Assembly (NCBI GenBank): GCA_021204845.1
Contig: JAJPYT010000134.1
Coordinates: forward strand, 1 to 50,923
Reading direction: 5' to 3'
Length of the DNA: 50,923 nucleotides
DNA from: Prevotellaceae bacterium
GTDB lineage: Bacteria > Bacteroidota > Bacteroidia > Bacteroidales > Bacteroidaceae
The notes under the pieces are model-generated. The model was not told where the DNA came from. It did no database searches and worked only from the letters and a program-made list of their open reading frames with translations. This document shows, piece after piece, positions 9,331-16,685 of the stretch (position 1 is its first letter; each line of letters opens with the position of its first letter). The position numbers and the translations under genes were made by a program.

Positions 9331-10499
9331 CTTTCAGCTCTCATTATCGTTATCTCGTTATGTTCGTCCACCTTCAGGCTGTGCGTCTCATGGCATCTCA
9401 TCCCCAGCCTTGATGCACTCTCGGCAAAGGCTCTCCGGCTCTCTTCCCTCACGGCATTGAGAACTATGCGCCCATGGGGCATGAGTACTTCATTTATCCG
9501 CGACATCATTTCCCTCAGCCTGCCTCCATGACCACCTATGAACACCGCCTCTGGTCGTGGCAGTAGGGAGAGTTCCTGTTCCATGAAGTCGCCCATTACG
9601 GTATGTATCCCCGGTGCGCCATGGCGGCAAGCGTTCTGCCGTATAAGGTTTTCGCACACCTCCCTTTGCTCGAAGGCTATCACCCTCAGCTTCGGGAAGG
9701 AGAGGCGCGCCTCTATGCTTATGCTGCCGGTGCAGAAGCCCACATCCCATAGCGTGTCGCACTGTCCTAAGTCGAGAGCGGCAAGGGTAGCAAGGCGCAC
9801 GGGCATCTTGGTTATCATGGAGGCTCTGCCGTCCAATAGTGAGAACTCGCTGTCGGGTATGCCAAAGCAGCGCGGCCGATTATGGATTCTCTGTAGTATC
9901 ACACAATTAGGACTCTCGTATCTCCCCCCCTCGGTGTATGCGCCCACCCTCTCCAAGGTCTTGTTGCCAAGGTGCTCCCCAATGTACATCTGGTAATTGT
10001 CATAGCCATATTCCCTCATCCTTTGCCATATAGCGCCAGGCGTTTTCTCTCTGTCCGTAAGGCAGCCTATCAAGGCATCCCCGCCTATCAGCGCCTCGTC
10101 AAGTCCGTCCCACTCCCTTCCCGTGAGCGACACCGTGCGCATTCCCCCATAGGGGAGGCAAAGGCGATGGGCAAGTGTCTGCAACGAGTTAGGGGAGGGG
10201 AACACCCTCATCTTACAGTCGGGCAGGCAGCGCCTCACCGTGGCGGCGAAGCCGTAGAACAACGGGTCGCCCGAGGCAAAGATGACCACGTGGCTCTCCC
10301 CCTCGTATTGCTCGAACACCTTGTCGAGAGGTGGCGTTATGTCTATCCACCTCGCCCCCCTTGGCAACAGGGCGGAGACAAGAGAGTGGTGTCTCCTGCC
10401 GCCAGAGAACACCGTGGCGGAGCTTATCTCCCGTAGTGCCTCGTGTGGCAGTTCCAGTTCCGGGGAGTCGCTTATACCTATTATAGTGCAGTCACACAT
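9327..10499 (-). CDS. cobL: CbiE-CbiT fusion (CobL type): precorrin-6Y/7 C5,15-methyltransferase, decarboxylating
   Basis: This is a 390-residue enzyme like CobL. The N-terminal CbiE methylase domain (about 1-200) has IGISDSPELELPHEAL, the GGRRHH motif near 33-38 and FASGDPLFYGFAAT. The C-terminal CbiT domain (about 205-390) has a Rossmann S-adenosylmethionine site, LWDVGFCTGSISIEA, followed by VIAFEQREVC and VFIGGHGG. The two halves methylate C5 and C15 and decarboxylate the ring-C acetate. The start overlaps the cbiHC gene by 8 bp. Confidence 0.95.
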   Translation of the reverse strand: MCDCTIIGISDSPELELPHEALREISSATVFSGGRRHHSLVSALLPRGARWIDITPPLDKVFEQYEGESHVVIFASGDPLFYGFAATVRRCLPDCKMRVFPSPNSLQTLAHRLCLPYGGMRTVSLTGREWDGLDEALIGGDALIGCLTDREKTPGAIWQRMREYGYDNYQMYIGEHLGNKTLERVGAYTEGGRYESPNCVILQRIHNRPRCFGIPDSEFSLLDGRASMITKMPVRLATLAALDLGQCDTLWDVGFCTGSISIEARLSFPKLRVIAFEQREVCENLIRQNACRHGAPGIHTVMGDFMEQELSLLPRPEAVFIGGHGGRLREMMSRINEVLMPHGRIVLNAVREESRRAFAESASRLGMRCHETHSLKVDEHNEITIMRAER

Positions 10500-11886
10500 C
10501 TCTACCTGGTCTTAGTGCCTGTGCGTCGTCGTATGCCAGAATGCTGTTGACCAAGGTGGCGGCTATGCCGCTTCCGCCCTTCCGCCCCTCAATCATAAGC
10601 ATGGGTGTGCCTTTCAACGTCTTTGCCGCGTGCTTGCTCTCCTCCACGTGCACGAAGCCCACTGGTGCCGCTATTATGCCGGCTGGTCGGCATTCGCCCT
10701 TGTGCGTGAGGCTGCACAGTTCCAGCAGGGCGGTGGGCGCGTTACCTATGGCGTAGATGGCTGTGGGGTGCTGCCTTGCCGCCAGTCTTATGCCCGCCTG
10801 GGCGCGTGTTATGCCTTGTTCCCGCGCCATCTCAGCCACGGACGGCTCGTTTATGTTACAGATAACCTCCAGCCCCAGCCTCTGCAAAGCCCCCTTTCGT
10901 ATGCCGCTCGCCACCATGCTCACGTCGGTCACTATGGTCCTGGCCTCTCCTCCTCTAACCTTGTCGTATATCAGCTCCGCTGCCCTGTCGGTGGTCCATA
11001 ATAAATGCTCCATCTCCATGTCGGCAGTGGTGTGCACCACGTGCAACAATGGCCACAGTCGCCAGAGCGGCATCTCTGGCTCGTGCAGCTCCCTCAATAT
11101 GGTGGTGAAGGAGGTCCGCATTATGCCCTGCCCCACGCGCTCCGCCTGGTTGTCCTCCTGCCTGTAGTAGCCTCGCGGGGTTATCATCCTGCCATGCCAC
11201 TCCTGCGTCTGGCTGTTGCCTATTATTACCACCGTGAACATATCCACCTCGTCGGGCTGCAGGTTCTCAAGGGTGGTAAGCACCGTCTTCTCGTCCTCCC
11301 TGCCGGCCTGCCTAACGTAGCCCACGGGGGTAGAGGGCCCGCGGTGCATGAGGAATATCTCCCTTAGCCTGCCAAGCTGCCAGTACCGTTTCTCGCTGCG
11401 GGGGTTGTATATGGCAGTCACGAAGTCAGCCTCCGCTGCCGCCTCTATGCGCCTCTCTATTGTGCGCCACGGGGTCATGAGGTCGCTCAGCGAGATGGCG
11501 CAAAAGTCGTGCCCGAGGGGAGCGCCCAGTAGGGAGGCGGCCTTCTGCATTGCGCTGATGCCGGGCAGGCAGACCACTTCCACGTCGCTGTGCCTCTCCC
11601 TTTTCATCTCCAGCACCAGGGACGCCATGCCGTAGATGCCCGCGTCTCCGCTGGATATCACGCCCACCTTCAGTCCCTCCCCAGCAAGGCGGAAGGCTTC
11701 CCCCGCGCGCTCCACCTCGTGTCTCATGCCCGTGCCTACACGCATTGTCCCGGGTCGCAGCAGCGGGTCGATGTATTGGAGGTAGGGCTTGTAGCCCACC
11801 ACGGCATCGCACTCATTCAGGGCTTGCAGGGCAGCCTGTGTGATGTCGCCAGCGCTGCCGGGCCCTATCCCGATCACGTATATCAT
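10492..11886 (-). CDS. cbiHC: CbiH-CbiC fusion: precorrin-3B C17-methyltransferase and precorrin-8X methylmutase
   Basis: This is a 464-residue bifunctional enzyme. Residues 1 to about 240 form a tetrapyrrole methylase with VIGIGPGSAGDIT at the start, ISSGDAGIYGMA near 78-89 and PGISAMQKAASLLGAP, the signature of CbiH/CobJ, which methylates C17 with ring contraction. From about residue 250 the CbiC/CobH methylmutase domain follows, with HVVHTTADMEMEHLLW. H285 is the expected catalytic histidine that moves the methyl from C11 to C12, and a GFVHVEESK segment occurs near the end. These steps are not adjacent in the pathway, unlike CbiGF. The gene is separated from the upstream TonB-receptor gene by 15 bp. 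Confidence 0.95.
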   Translation of the reverse strand: MIYVIGIGPGSAGDITQAALQALNECDAVVGYKPYLQYIDPLLRPGTMRVGTGMRHEVERAGEAFRLAGEGLKVGVISSGDAGIYGMASLVLEMKRERHSDVEVVCLPGISAMQKAASLLGAPLGHDFCAISLSDLMTPWRTIERRIEAAAEADFVTAIYNPRSEKRYWQLGRLREIFLMHRGPSTPVGYVRQAGREDEKTVLTTLENLQPDEVDMFTVVIIGNSQTQEWHGRMITPRGYYRQEDNQAERVGQGIMRTSFTTILRELHEPEMPLWRLWPLLHVVHTTADMEMEHLLWTTDRAAELIYDKVRGGEARTIVTDVSMVASGIRKGALQRLGLEVICNINEPSVAEMAREQGITRAQAGIRLAARQHPTAIYAIGNAPTALLELCSLTHKGECRPAGIIAAPVGFVHVEESKHAAKTLKGTPMLMIEGRKGGSGIAATLVNSILAYDDAQALRPGRDV

Positions 11887-11901
11887 ATCATGTCTGTCGT
11901 T

Positions 11902-13980
11902 TTAGTCTTTAAATCTCAGTGCGAGGCTCACGAATGCCGTGCGCCCGGGGTTTATGGTGGAGAAGTTAGAGCACCATGGCGAGGTGTCGCGCTGGTTGAG
12001 GATGTTCTCCACGCCCACCGACGGCTCTACCACGAACTGCCGCAGCGTGAAGGTGTGCTTGGTGGAGATGTCCCACTGGCCGTAGCCGTCGGCATATCCG
12101 TAGGTGCTGGAGTAGCGCCTCCCTTGCTGGTGTCCGTTGAGGCAAACGTTCAGGTGATAGTTACGGAACGTGCGGTCCCACGTGGCTATGAAGCTGAACA
12201 CGTCGCGCACCGACTTGTCGACGGGGCTGGTTGTGGTCTCATACTCCTGTGTCTTGGTGTTGAGCGTCTTGGTCTTGGCCTGCGAGTTTGTGAAGGTGTA
12301 GCCCGCACCGAGCGTAATCCCTTGCGGGAGCAGGAACTTCACGTTGGCGGAGAAGCCCCTGAGTTTGGCTTTGTCTATATTGTCACGCTGGCGTATGGTG
12401 GTCCAGCCCTCGTTGTACAGCTCGGTCAGGTGCGCGTCGCCGTCAATCTCCTCCTGCCGCATGGTGCGGTAGTTGATCATGTCGCGGATGCGGTTCACGA
12501 ACACCGAGGCGCTCAGGCTCACATGCTTGTCGCTGTATTCGAGGTTGAAGTTAAGGAAGTTGTTCTTCTCGGGGTTCAGAGAGGGGTTGTTCAGCGTGTA
12601 TCGTGAGGAGGTCTTCGCCTGGTCCGTGGCGTAGAGCTGCGAGAGGGTAGGCGTGCGGTAGCCACCGGCGTAGCTGGCACGCATACGGAAGCCACCCACA
12701 TGGTAGAAGAGGCTCACATTAGGTGTCACCGCCGAGCCGAAATTGTTGTTGTAGGTGTAGCGCAAGCCTACCACTCCCTCCAAGCCCTTAACGATGTCCA
12801 CCTCGTCCTGGGCAAAGAGGTTGTAGGTGTTGGTGGTCTCGAAGTCGATGTTGTCGCTCTGGCTGCTGAGTGACTCCTGTATGAACTCAGCCCCTGCCGA
12901 GAGCTTGTTCCACCGGGCGAGGCGGAAGATACCCCTAAGTGTCTCGTTCACGTAGTGGGTGCGCTTGCGCGTCTCCTTGTAGCTCTCCTTCTCGGCTGTC
13001 TGCCAGTAGTGGTACTTCGAGCTGAAGTTGTCGCTGTAAACGTCGAGGTACAGGTGGGTGTTGGCGTTGGGGGTGAAGCGCGCGCCGCCGCCATAGGTAT
13101 ATGACTGGTGGAGAATATCGTACGTATAGGCTGTGGTCTGCTTGTACGAGTAGGTCTTCTCCCCCGTTTCCGCGTCGGTGGAGCTGCTTTGCTTATAGTA
13201 CGTGGCGTTGTGGTCTCGCTCGGTCTCGTTGCCGTACATGTTGCCGCGCAGGTAGACAGACCACCTGTCGTCGAAGCGCCAGTCCATGCGCTCGGTCAGG
13301 TTGTTGCTGTGGAACCCAGTGCTCATGGGCCTGCCCGTTAGTTTCAGCACCGCCTGCCCGTCCTCATCGAACTGCTCGTAGTGGTTCACTTGCCAACCCG
13401 CCGCCTGGCTATGGTTGTAGCTGGTGTAGTTTGAGAATCGTCCCTTGGTGATGTCAACGTTAATGTCGTCCTCGAGACGACCCTTGCTCCTCAGCTTCGT
13501 GGAACTCTGCACCTCCACGCCGGCCTTCCCGTCGTCGGTGATTATGTTTATCACGCCGGCTATAGCGTCGCTCCCATAGAGGGCGCTGGCGGCACCGCTA
13601 TATATCTCCACGCGCTTCACATTCTTCACGCTCAGTCGGCTCCAACGGTCGTCGCCGCTCACACGCTTGCCGTTCTCCAGGATGAGGATGTAGCTGTCGC
13701 CCACGCCGTTGAAGTTCACGAAGGTGCCCTGGCCCGTGGTATGGGTGGTGATGGAGGGGGTGAGCTTAGTGAGAGCCTCGAGCAGGTTGGTAGACTGCGA
13801 GTCCTCCAGTTGCTTAGCCGATATCACCTGCACAGCCAAGGGCGAGTTCTCCGCCTTGCGGTAAGTGCCGGTGCCGGTGATCACTACGGGGTTAAGCGTC
13901 TCCGTCTTAGGTTGGTTCTCCTGCGCCACGGCTTGTAGCGCCAACGCCGCCACTGTGGCGGCCAACAATACATTTCTCAT
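11902..13980 (-). CDS. btuB: TonB-dependent outer-membrane receptor, BtuB-like
   Basis: This is a 692-residue TonB-dependent receptor. It has a signal peptide of about 20 residues ending in AVAQ, a TonB-box-like NPVVITGTG near residue 31, a plug domain (about 45-160) with IYSGAASALYGSDAIAGVINIIT, and a 22-strand-type barrel ending in LALRFKD. By operon context and the upstream riboswitch it should import cobalamin, other corrinoids or a related metal ligand. No CarboxypepD_reg domain is present, which fits BtuB-type receptors better than SusC types. It is the second receptor of the operon and follows the binding lipoprotein gene by only 7 bp. Substrate preference cannot be read from the sequence. 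Confidence 0.88.
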   Translation of the reverse strand: MRNVLLAATVAALALQAVAQENQPKTETLNPVVITGTGTYRKAENSPLAVQVISAKQLEDSQSTNLLEALTKLTPSITTHTTGQGTFVNFNGVGDSYILILENGKRVSGDDRWSRLSVKNVKRVEIYSGAASALYGSDAIAGVINIITDDGKAGVEVQSSTKLRSKGRLEDDINVDITKGRFSNYTSYNHSQAAGWQVNHYEQFDEDGQAVLKLTGRPMSTGFHSNNLTERMDWRFDDRWSVYLRGNMYGNETERDHNATYYKQSSSTDAETGEKTYSYKQTTAYTYDILHQSYTYGGGARFTPNANTHLYLDVYSDNFSSKYHYWQTAEKESYKETRKRTHYVNETLRGIFRLARWNKLSAGAEFIQESLSSQSDNIDFETTNTYNLFAQDEVDIVKGLEGVVGLRYTYNNNFGSAVTPNVSLFYHVGGFRMRASYAGGYRTPTLSQLYATDQAKTSSRYTLNNPSLNPEKNNFLNFNLEYSDKHVSLSASVFVNRIRDMINYRTMRQEEIDGDAHLTELYNEGWTTIRQRDNIDKAKLRGFSANVKFLLPQGITLGAGYTFTNSQAKTKTLNTKTQEYETTTSPVDKSVRDVFSFIATWDRTFRNYHLNVCLNGHQQGRRYSSTYGYADGYGQWDISTKHTFTLRQFVVEPSVGVENILNQRDTSPWCSNFSTINPGRTAFVSLALRFKD

Positions 13981-13987
13981 TTTAGGG

Positions 13988-15178
13988 TTAATTTATGGGT
14001 TTGTAATACTTAGGGTTATAGTCTGGTAATATCTCCGGGTGGAACGCCCTTACGAAGTCGGCGAGCAGTAGATGAGGCTCCACGGCCGCCAGCTCGCGGT
14101 AGGGTGTCTGCGTGAGGTTGCAGAAGAGCACCGTGCCCTTCTTGTAGGCGTGCATGGTGGCGTAGCGAGGATCCTCGGCGGCGAGGGCCTGCAGGGAGTA
14201 CTGCCCCTTGTACCTGCCGTCTATCTGCCAGAACTCCGCCCCTACGCTCTTGGCATAGGCAGCCTCGAAGTCCATGGTCACGCCTCCCGATGCCCTGTTG
14301 TCTGCCATAACGTAGCGCGCCCCCGCGTCACTGAATATGTTGGCCATGTAGCTGCGCCCGCCCACCACGTACCAGCCCTCGCGCACCTGTCTGCCGCTTG
14401 CCACGGTAGGCAGGTTGTCGGGATCAACGGCGCGCGCCACCCGCCTTTTTAGGCTCAGGTATTGGCGCTCTATACGGTCGAAGACGGCGTTCGCCCTGCG
14501 GGTCTCTCCCGTGAGTATGCCCACGAGCTTTATCCACTCCGCCTGCCCGAGGGGGTCGGTCTCCTTGTACCCGTGGTGGGGGATGAGGGGGATGCCGCAC
14601 TGCCTTAGCACGTCGAACCCACCATGCTTGGAGGCGGATACCAATATGTAGTCTGGCTTAGAAGCTATCACCGCCTCTATGTCGAACTCGCCCTCACGCC
14701 CGATCTCCACGGTATGTCCCTGGCGGAGCTGTTCCTTTATGGCGGGCGAGAACAGACTCTTAAGCGAGTTTATGCCTACTATGCACTGCTCGAGGCGCAG
14801 TACCTCGAAGTTGCCCAGCTGCAGGGCCGTGGTGCAGATGACGCGGCGGGACGGACGCTTGACCACGAACTCCTGCCCACGGGCAGCGTGGCGTGCCTCG
14901 GGGTCAGGGTCGGAGATGATGACGTGTATGCCGTCGCTCCCGTATGCCACACGCAGTCCCCGGGCATAGCGAATCTCCACCGTGTCAGGGTATTCATTGT
15001 AGTCCGCCGCAGGGTACTCATTGTCTGCCACCAAGGGGTACTCATTGTCGACCCCAAGGGGGTACTCATTGTCGTCACCCAAGGGGTACTCATTGTCTCC
15101 TGTCGCCCCCTTCCGCTGGCATGAGCCGAGCAGAACGAGAGGCAGAAGAGCCACTATACAGATTCTCTTCAACATCAC
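13988..15178 (-). CDS. BtuF/FecB-like ABC substrate-binding lipoprotein with N-terminal NEYP repeats
   Basis: This is a 396-residue periplasmic binding-protein homologue. The N-terminus MMLKRICIVALLPLVLLGSC gives a clear lipobox with C20 lipidated. A linker of five octads follows at residues 27-66, each containing NEYP. The binding domain begins near residue 70 and shows RVICTTALQLGNFEVL and PDYILVSASKHGGFDVLRQCGIPLIP, typical of the TroA/BtuF fold. It probably hands corrinoid from the periplasm to the BtuC permease. The gene lies between a gap of 409 bp that holds a hairpin repeat and the second TonB receptor. The octad linker is not a normal part of the family. The substrate is inferred from context. 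Confidence 0.85.
   Translation of the reverse strand: MMLKRICIVALLPLVLLGSCQRKGATGDNEYPLGDDNEYPLGVDNEYPLVADNEYPAADYNEYPDTVEIRYARGLRVAYGSDGIHVIISDPDPEARHAARGQEFVVKRPSRRVICTTALQLGNFEVLRLEQCIVGINSLKSLFSPAIKEQLRQGHTVEIGREGEFDIEAVIASKPDYILVSASKHGGFDVLRQCGIPLIPHHGYKETDPLGQAEWIKLVGILTGETRRANAVFDRIERQYLSLKRRVARAVDPDNLPTVASGRQVREGWYVVGGRSYMANIFSDAGARYVMADNRASGGVTMDFEAAYAKSVGAEFWQIDGRYKGQYSLQALAAEDPRYATMHAYKKGTVLFCNLTQTPYRELAAVEPHLLLADFVRAFHPEILPDYNPKYYKPIN
14981..15100 (-). repeat. 24-bp coding tandem repeat, 5 copies
   Basis: Five 24-bp units encode octads at residues 27-66 of the binding lipoprotein: GDNEYPLG, DDNEYPLG, VDNEYPLV, ADNEYPAA and DYNEYPDT. The NEYP core is constant while the flanks vary, and the last two units are most diverged. 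The period is a multiple of three, so gain or loss of units would keep the frame and change only the length of the linker behind the lipid anchor. Confidence 0.9.
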
Positions 15179-15265
15179 TTAAAGGGAGGGCGCATCAAAA
15201 GGAGATACCGCATACTGTACGCATGGCTGTGCCATTCCATATTGCAGCTGCTTATCTGAACAAGA

Positions 15266-15502
15266 TTTCGCAAGCTGCACGAGTGGCGGAGCCACTCCAC
15301 ATGGGTAGCCGTGGGTCCTTGGACCCACGGTATCGTGGCGCAACACGATAGAGTGCCAGAGGTACTCAACATATTAGGCAGCATTGGTCGGCAGGTATGT
15401 GGAGTACCTCTGGCACTCATCGGCATTGCCTGCCTCATCCGCAGGCCGTAAAGGCCTGCGGCTACCCATGTAGAGTGGCTCTGCCACTCGTACCGCTTGC
15501 CA
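15266..15502. repeat. Nested-hairpin repeat, copy E2 (core only), in a 409-bp intra-operon gap
   Basis: The gap 15179-15587 has no gene and no TAnnTTTG promoter that I can find. It contains a nested inverted repeat. The central stem is a perfect 17-bp pair (15351-15367 with 15402-15418). Each arm has its own small hairpins: GAGTGGCGGAGCCACTC at 15281-15297, a CCGTGGGTCC/GGACCCACGG stem, and a GCAGGCC/GGCCTGC stem on the right arm. The outer arms TTTCGCAAGC and GTACCGCTTGC resemble those of the other copies. The GGTGTGTCAAAATG ends seen in other copies are missing here, so this copy looks like a worn core. Confidence 0.75.
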
Positions 15503-15587
15503 TGCGCCGCGGACTCTCCATTGACGCGCCCTCCACGTTTACACATCAGTTTTTAATTGGCAGATAGTTGTTGTGTAACATATAGGG

Positions 15588-16685
15588 TTAGTCAGCTTCG
15601 GGGAACATGGAGTGGTAGTAGTCCTCCAGACCCTCGCTGTTCACTGCCTCGTGGGTGTGCTGCATCCAGATGTCGAGGATGGCGGGAATGCTCAGCAGTC
15701 CGGTAAGGTTGGGCTCGGCTGTGTAGCCCATATGGCTGAAATACTCATACCAACTGTTCTCCTCGGAGTCTGGGTCTTCTTCGTCCCAATAGTCAGAGCC
15801 CTCGCCGGCGAGGTCGTTATGGGCATGGTCGCCGGCAATGGACATGAGCGGGTAGAGCTGCACGGTGCCGTCGGTGACCCCGTCGGCCTGCATGCGGTCA
15901 TAGACGTTGTTCTTGTAGTTGTCGGGCATGTCCACAGTGCCCACATAGAACTTCGAGTAGAGCCTCTGCAGTGACTCCTCAAGCTCGGTATAGCGCACGT
16001 TAGCCTTGTAGCTGTCGTAATTGTCGGGGTTGCCGTGACCCATGAACGCCACCACGTCTCCATTGTTCACCTGCGCCTGGCAGTACGAGTAGAGCGCCGC
16101 GGCAGCCTCGTCCACATCGTTGCCGTCGCCCTCGGCACTGGTGAGCAGCGGGGAACCGAGCTTCAGCGTCACCTGCGACAGATACTCGTCGTCGAGGTCG
16201 CCCAAGTAGTTGTTGGCGAAGTCCTTAATGTAGTTGATCACACGGTTGAACTCCTCGCCCGGGATCACCTGCAGCGACTGCACCAGAATCTCGTTGTACT
16301 CGGACCTGCCGAAGGCATGCAGCCAGAAGTTGGGGGCGTAGTAGTTACGTGGGGTGGTGTTCTCGCCAGCGGCGGCGCGGTTGATGCATATAGCGGAGCT
16401 GAACGAGAGGTAGATGTCGTAGTCGTCGCCGAACTCCTGCTCGTAGGTTGCCTTGGTAGCGTCAAAGGCGTCGAACGCCATCTGCCATGTGCTTCCGAAG
16501 GCAACCAGCAAGATAGCCTTGTCGTGCTTCTTGGCGGCTTGTACCTGTGAGTCCACTGCGTTCTGGTAGGTGGTCCAGTTATTGGTGGTCACGTCGTCAT
16601 CGTCAGAGCAAGCTGACGTCAAACCCATTGCCATCGCCATGCCGGCGAGCAATGCAAAGAACTTAATCTTCTTCATCTGTCTCAT
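15588..16685 (-). CDS. cbiK: Exported CbiK-type sirohydrochlorin cobaltochelatase lipoprotein
   Basis: This is a 365-residue class II chelatase homologue. The first 26 residues form a lipoprotein signal (GLTSAC, C26), followed by an Asp-rich stretch. The chelatase fold starts with AILLVAFGSTWQMAFDAFDATK near residues 57-78 (core ILLVAFGSTW). The two expected metal-site histidines are present: H217 in FMGHG and H287 in AGDHAHNDLAGEG. CbiK enzymes insert cobalt into sirohydrochlorin. An exported form is known from Desulfovibrio, where a heme or iron role has been suggested. Here the enzyme would be on the periplasmic or outer-membrane side, away from the cytoplasmic pathway. Its start overlaps the upstream TonB-receptor gene by 23 bp. 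Confidence 0.88.
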   Translation of the reverse strand: MRQMKKIKFFALLAGMAMAMGLTSACSDDDDVTTNNWTTYQNAVDSQVQAAKKHDKAILLVAFGSTWQMAFDAFDATKATYEQEFGDDYDIYLSFSSAICINRAAAGENTTPRNYYAPNFWLHAFGRSEYNEILVQSLQVIPGEEFNRVINYIKDFANNYLGDLDDEYLSQVTLKLGSPLLTSAEGDGNDVDEAAAALYSYCQAQVNNGDVVAFMGHGNPDNYDSYKANVRYTELEESLQRLYSKFYVGTVDMPDNYKNNVYDRMQADGVTDGTVQLYPLMSIAGDHAHNDLAGEGSDYWDEEDPDSEENSWYEYFSHMGYTAEPNLTGLLSIPAILDIWMQHTHEAVNSEGLEDYYHSMFPEAD

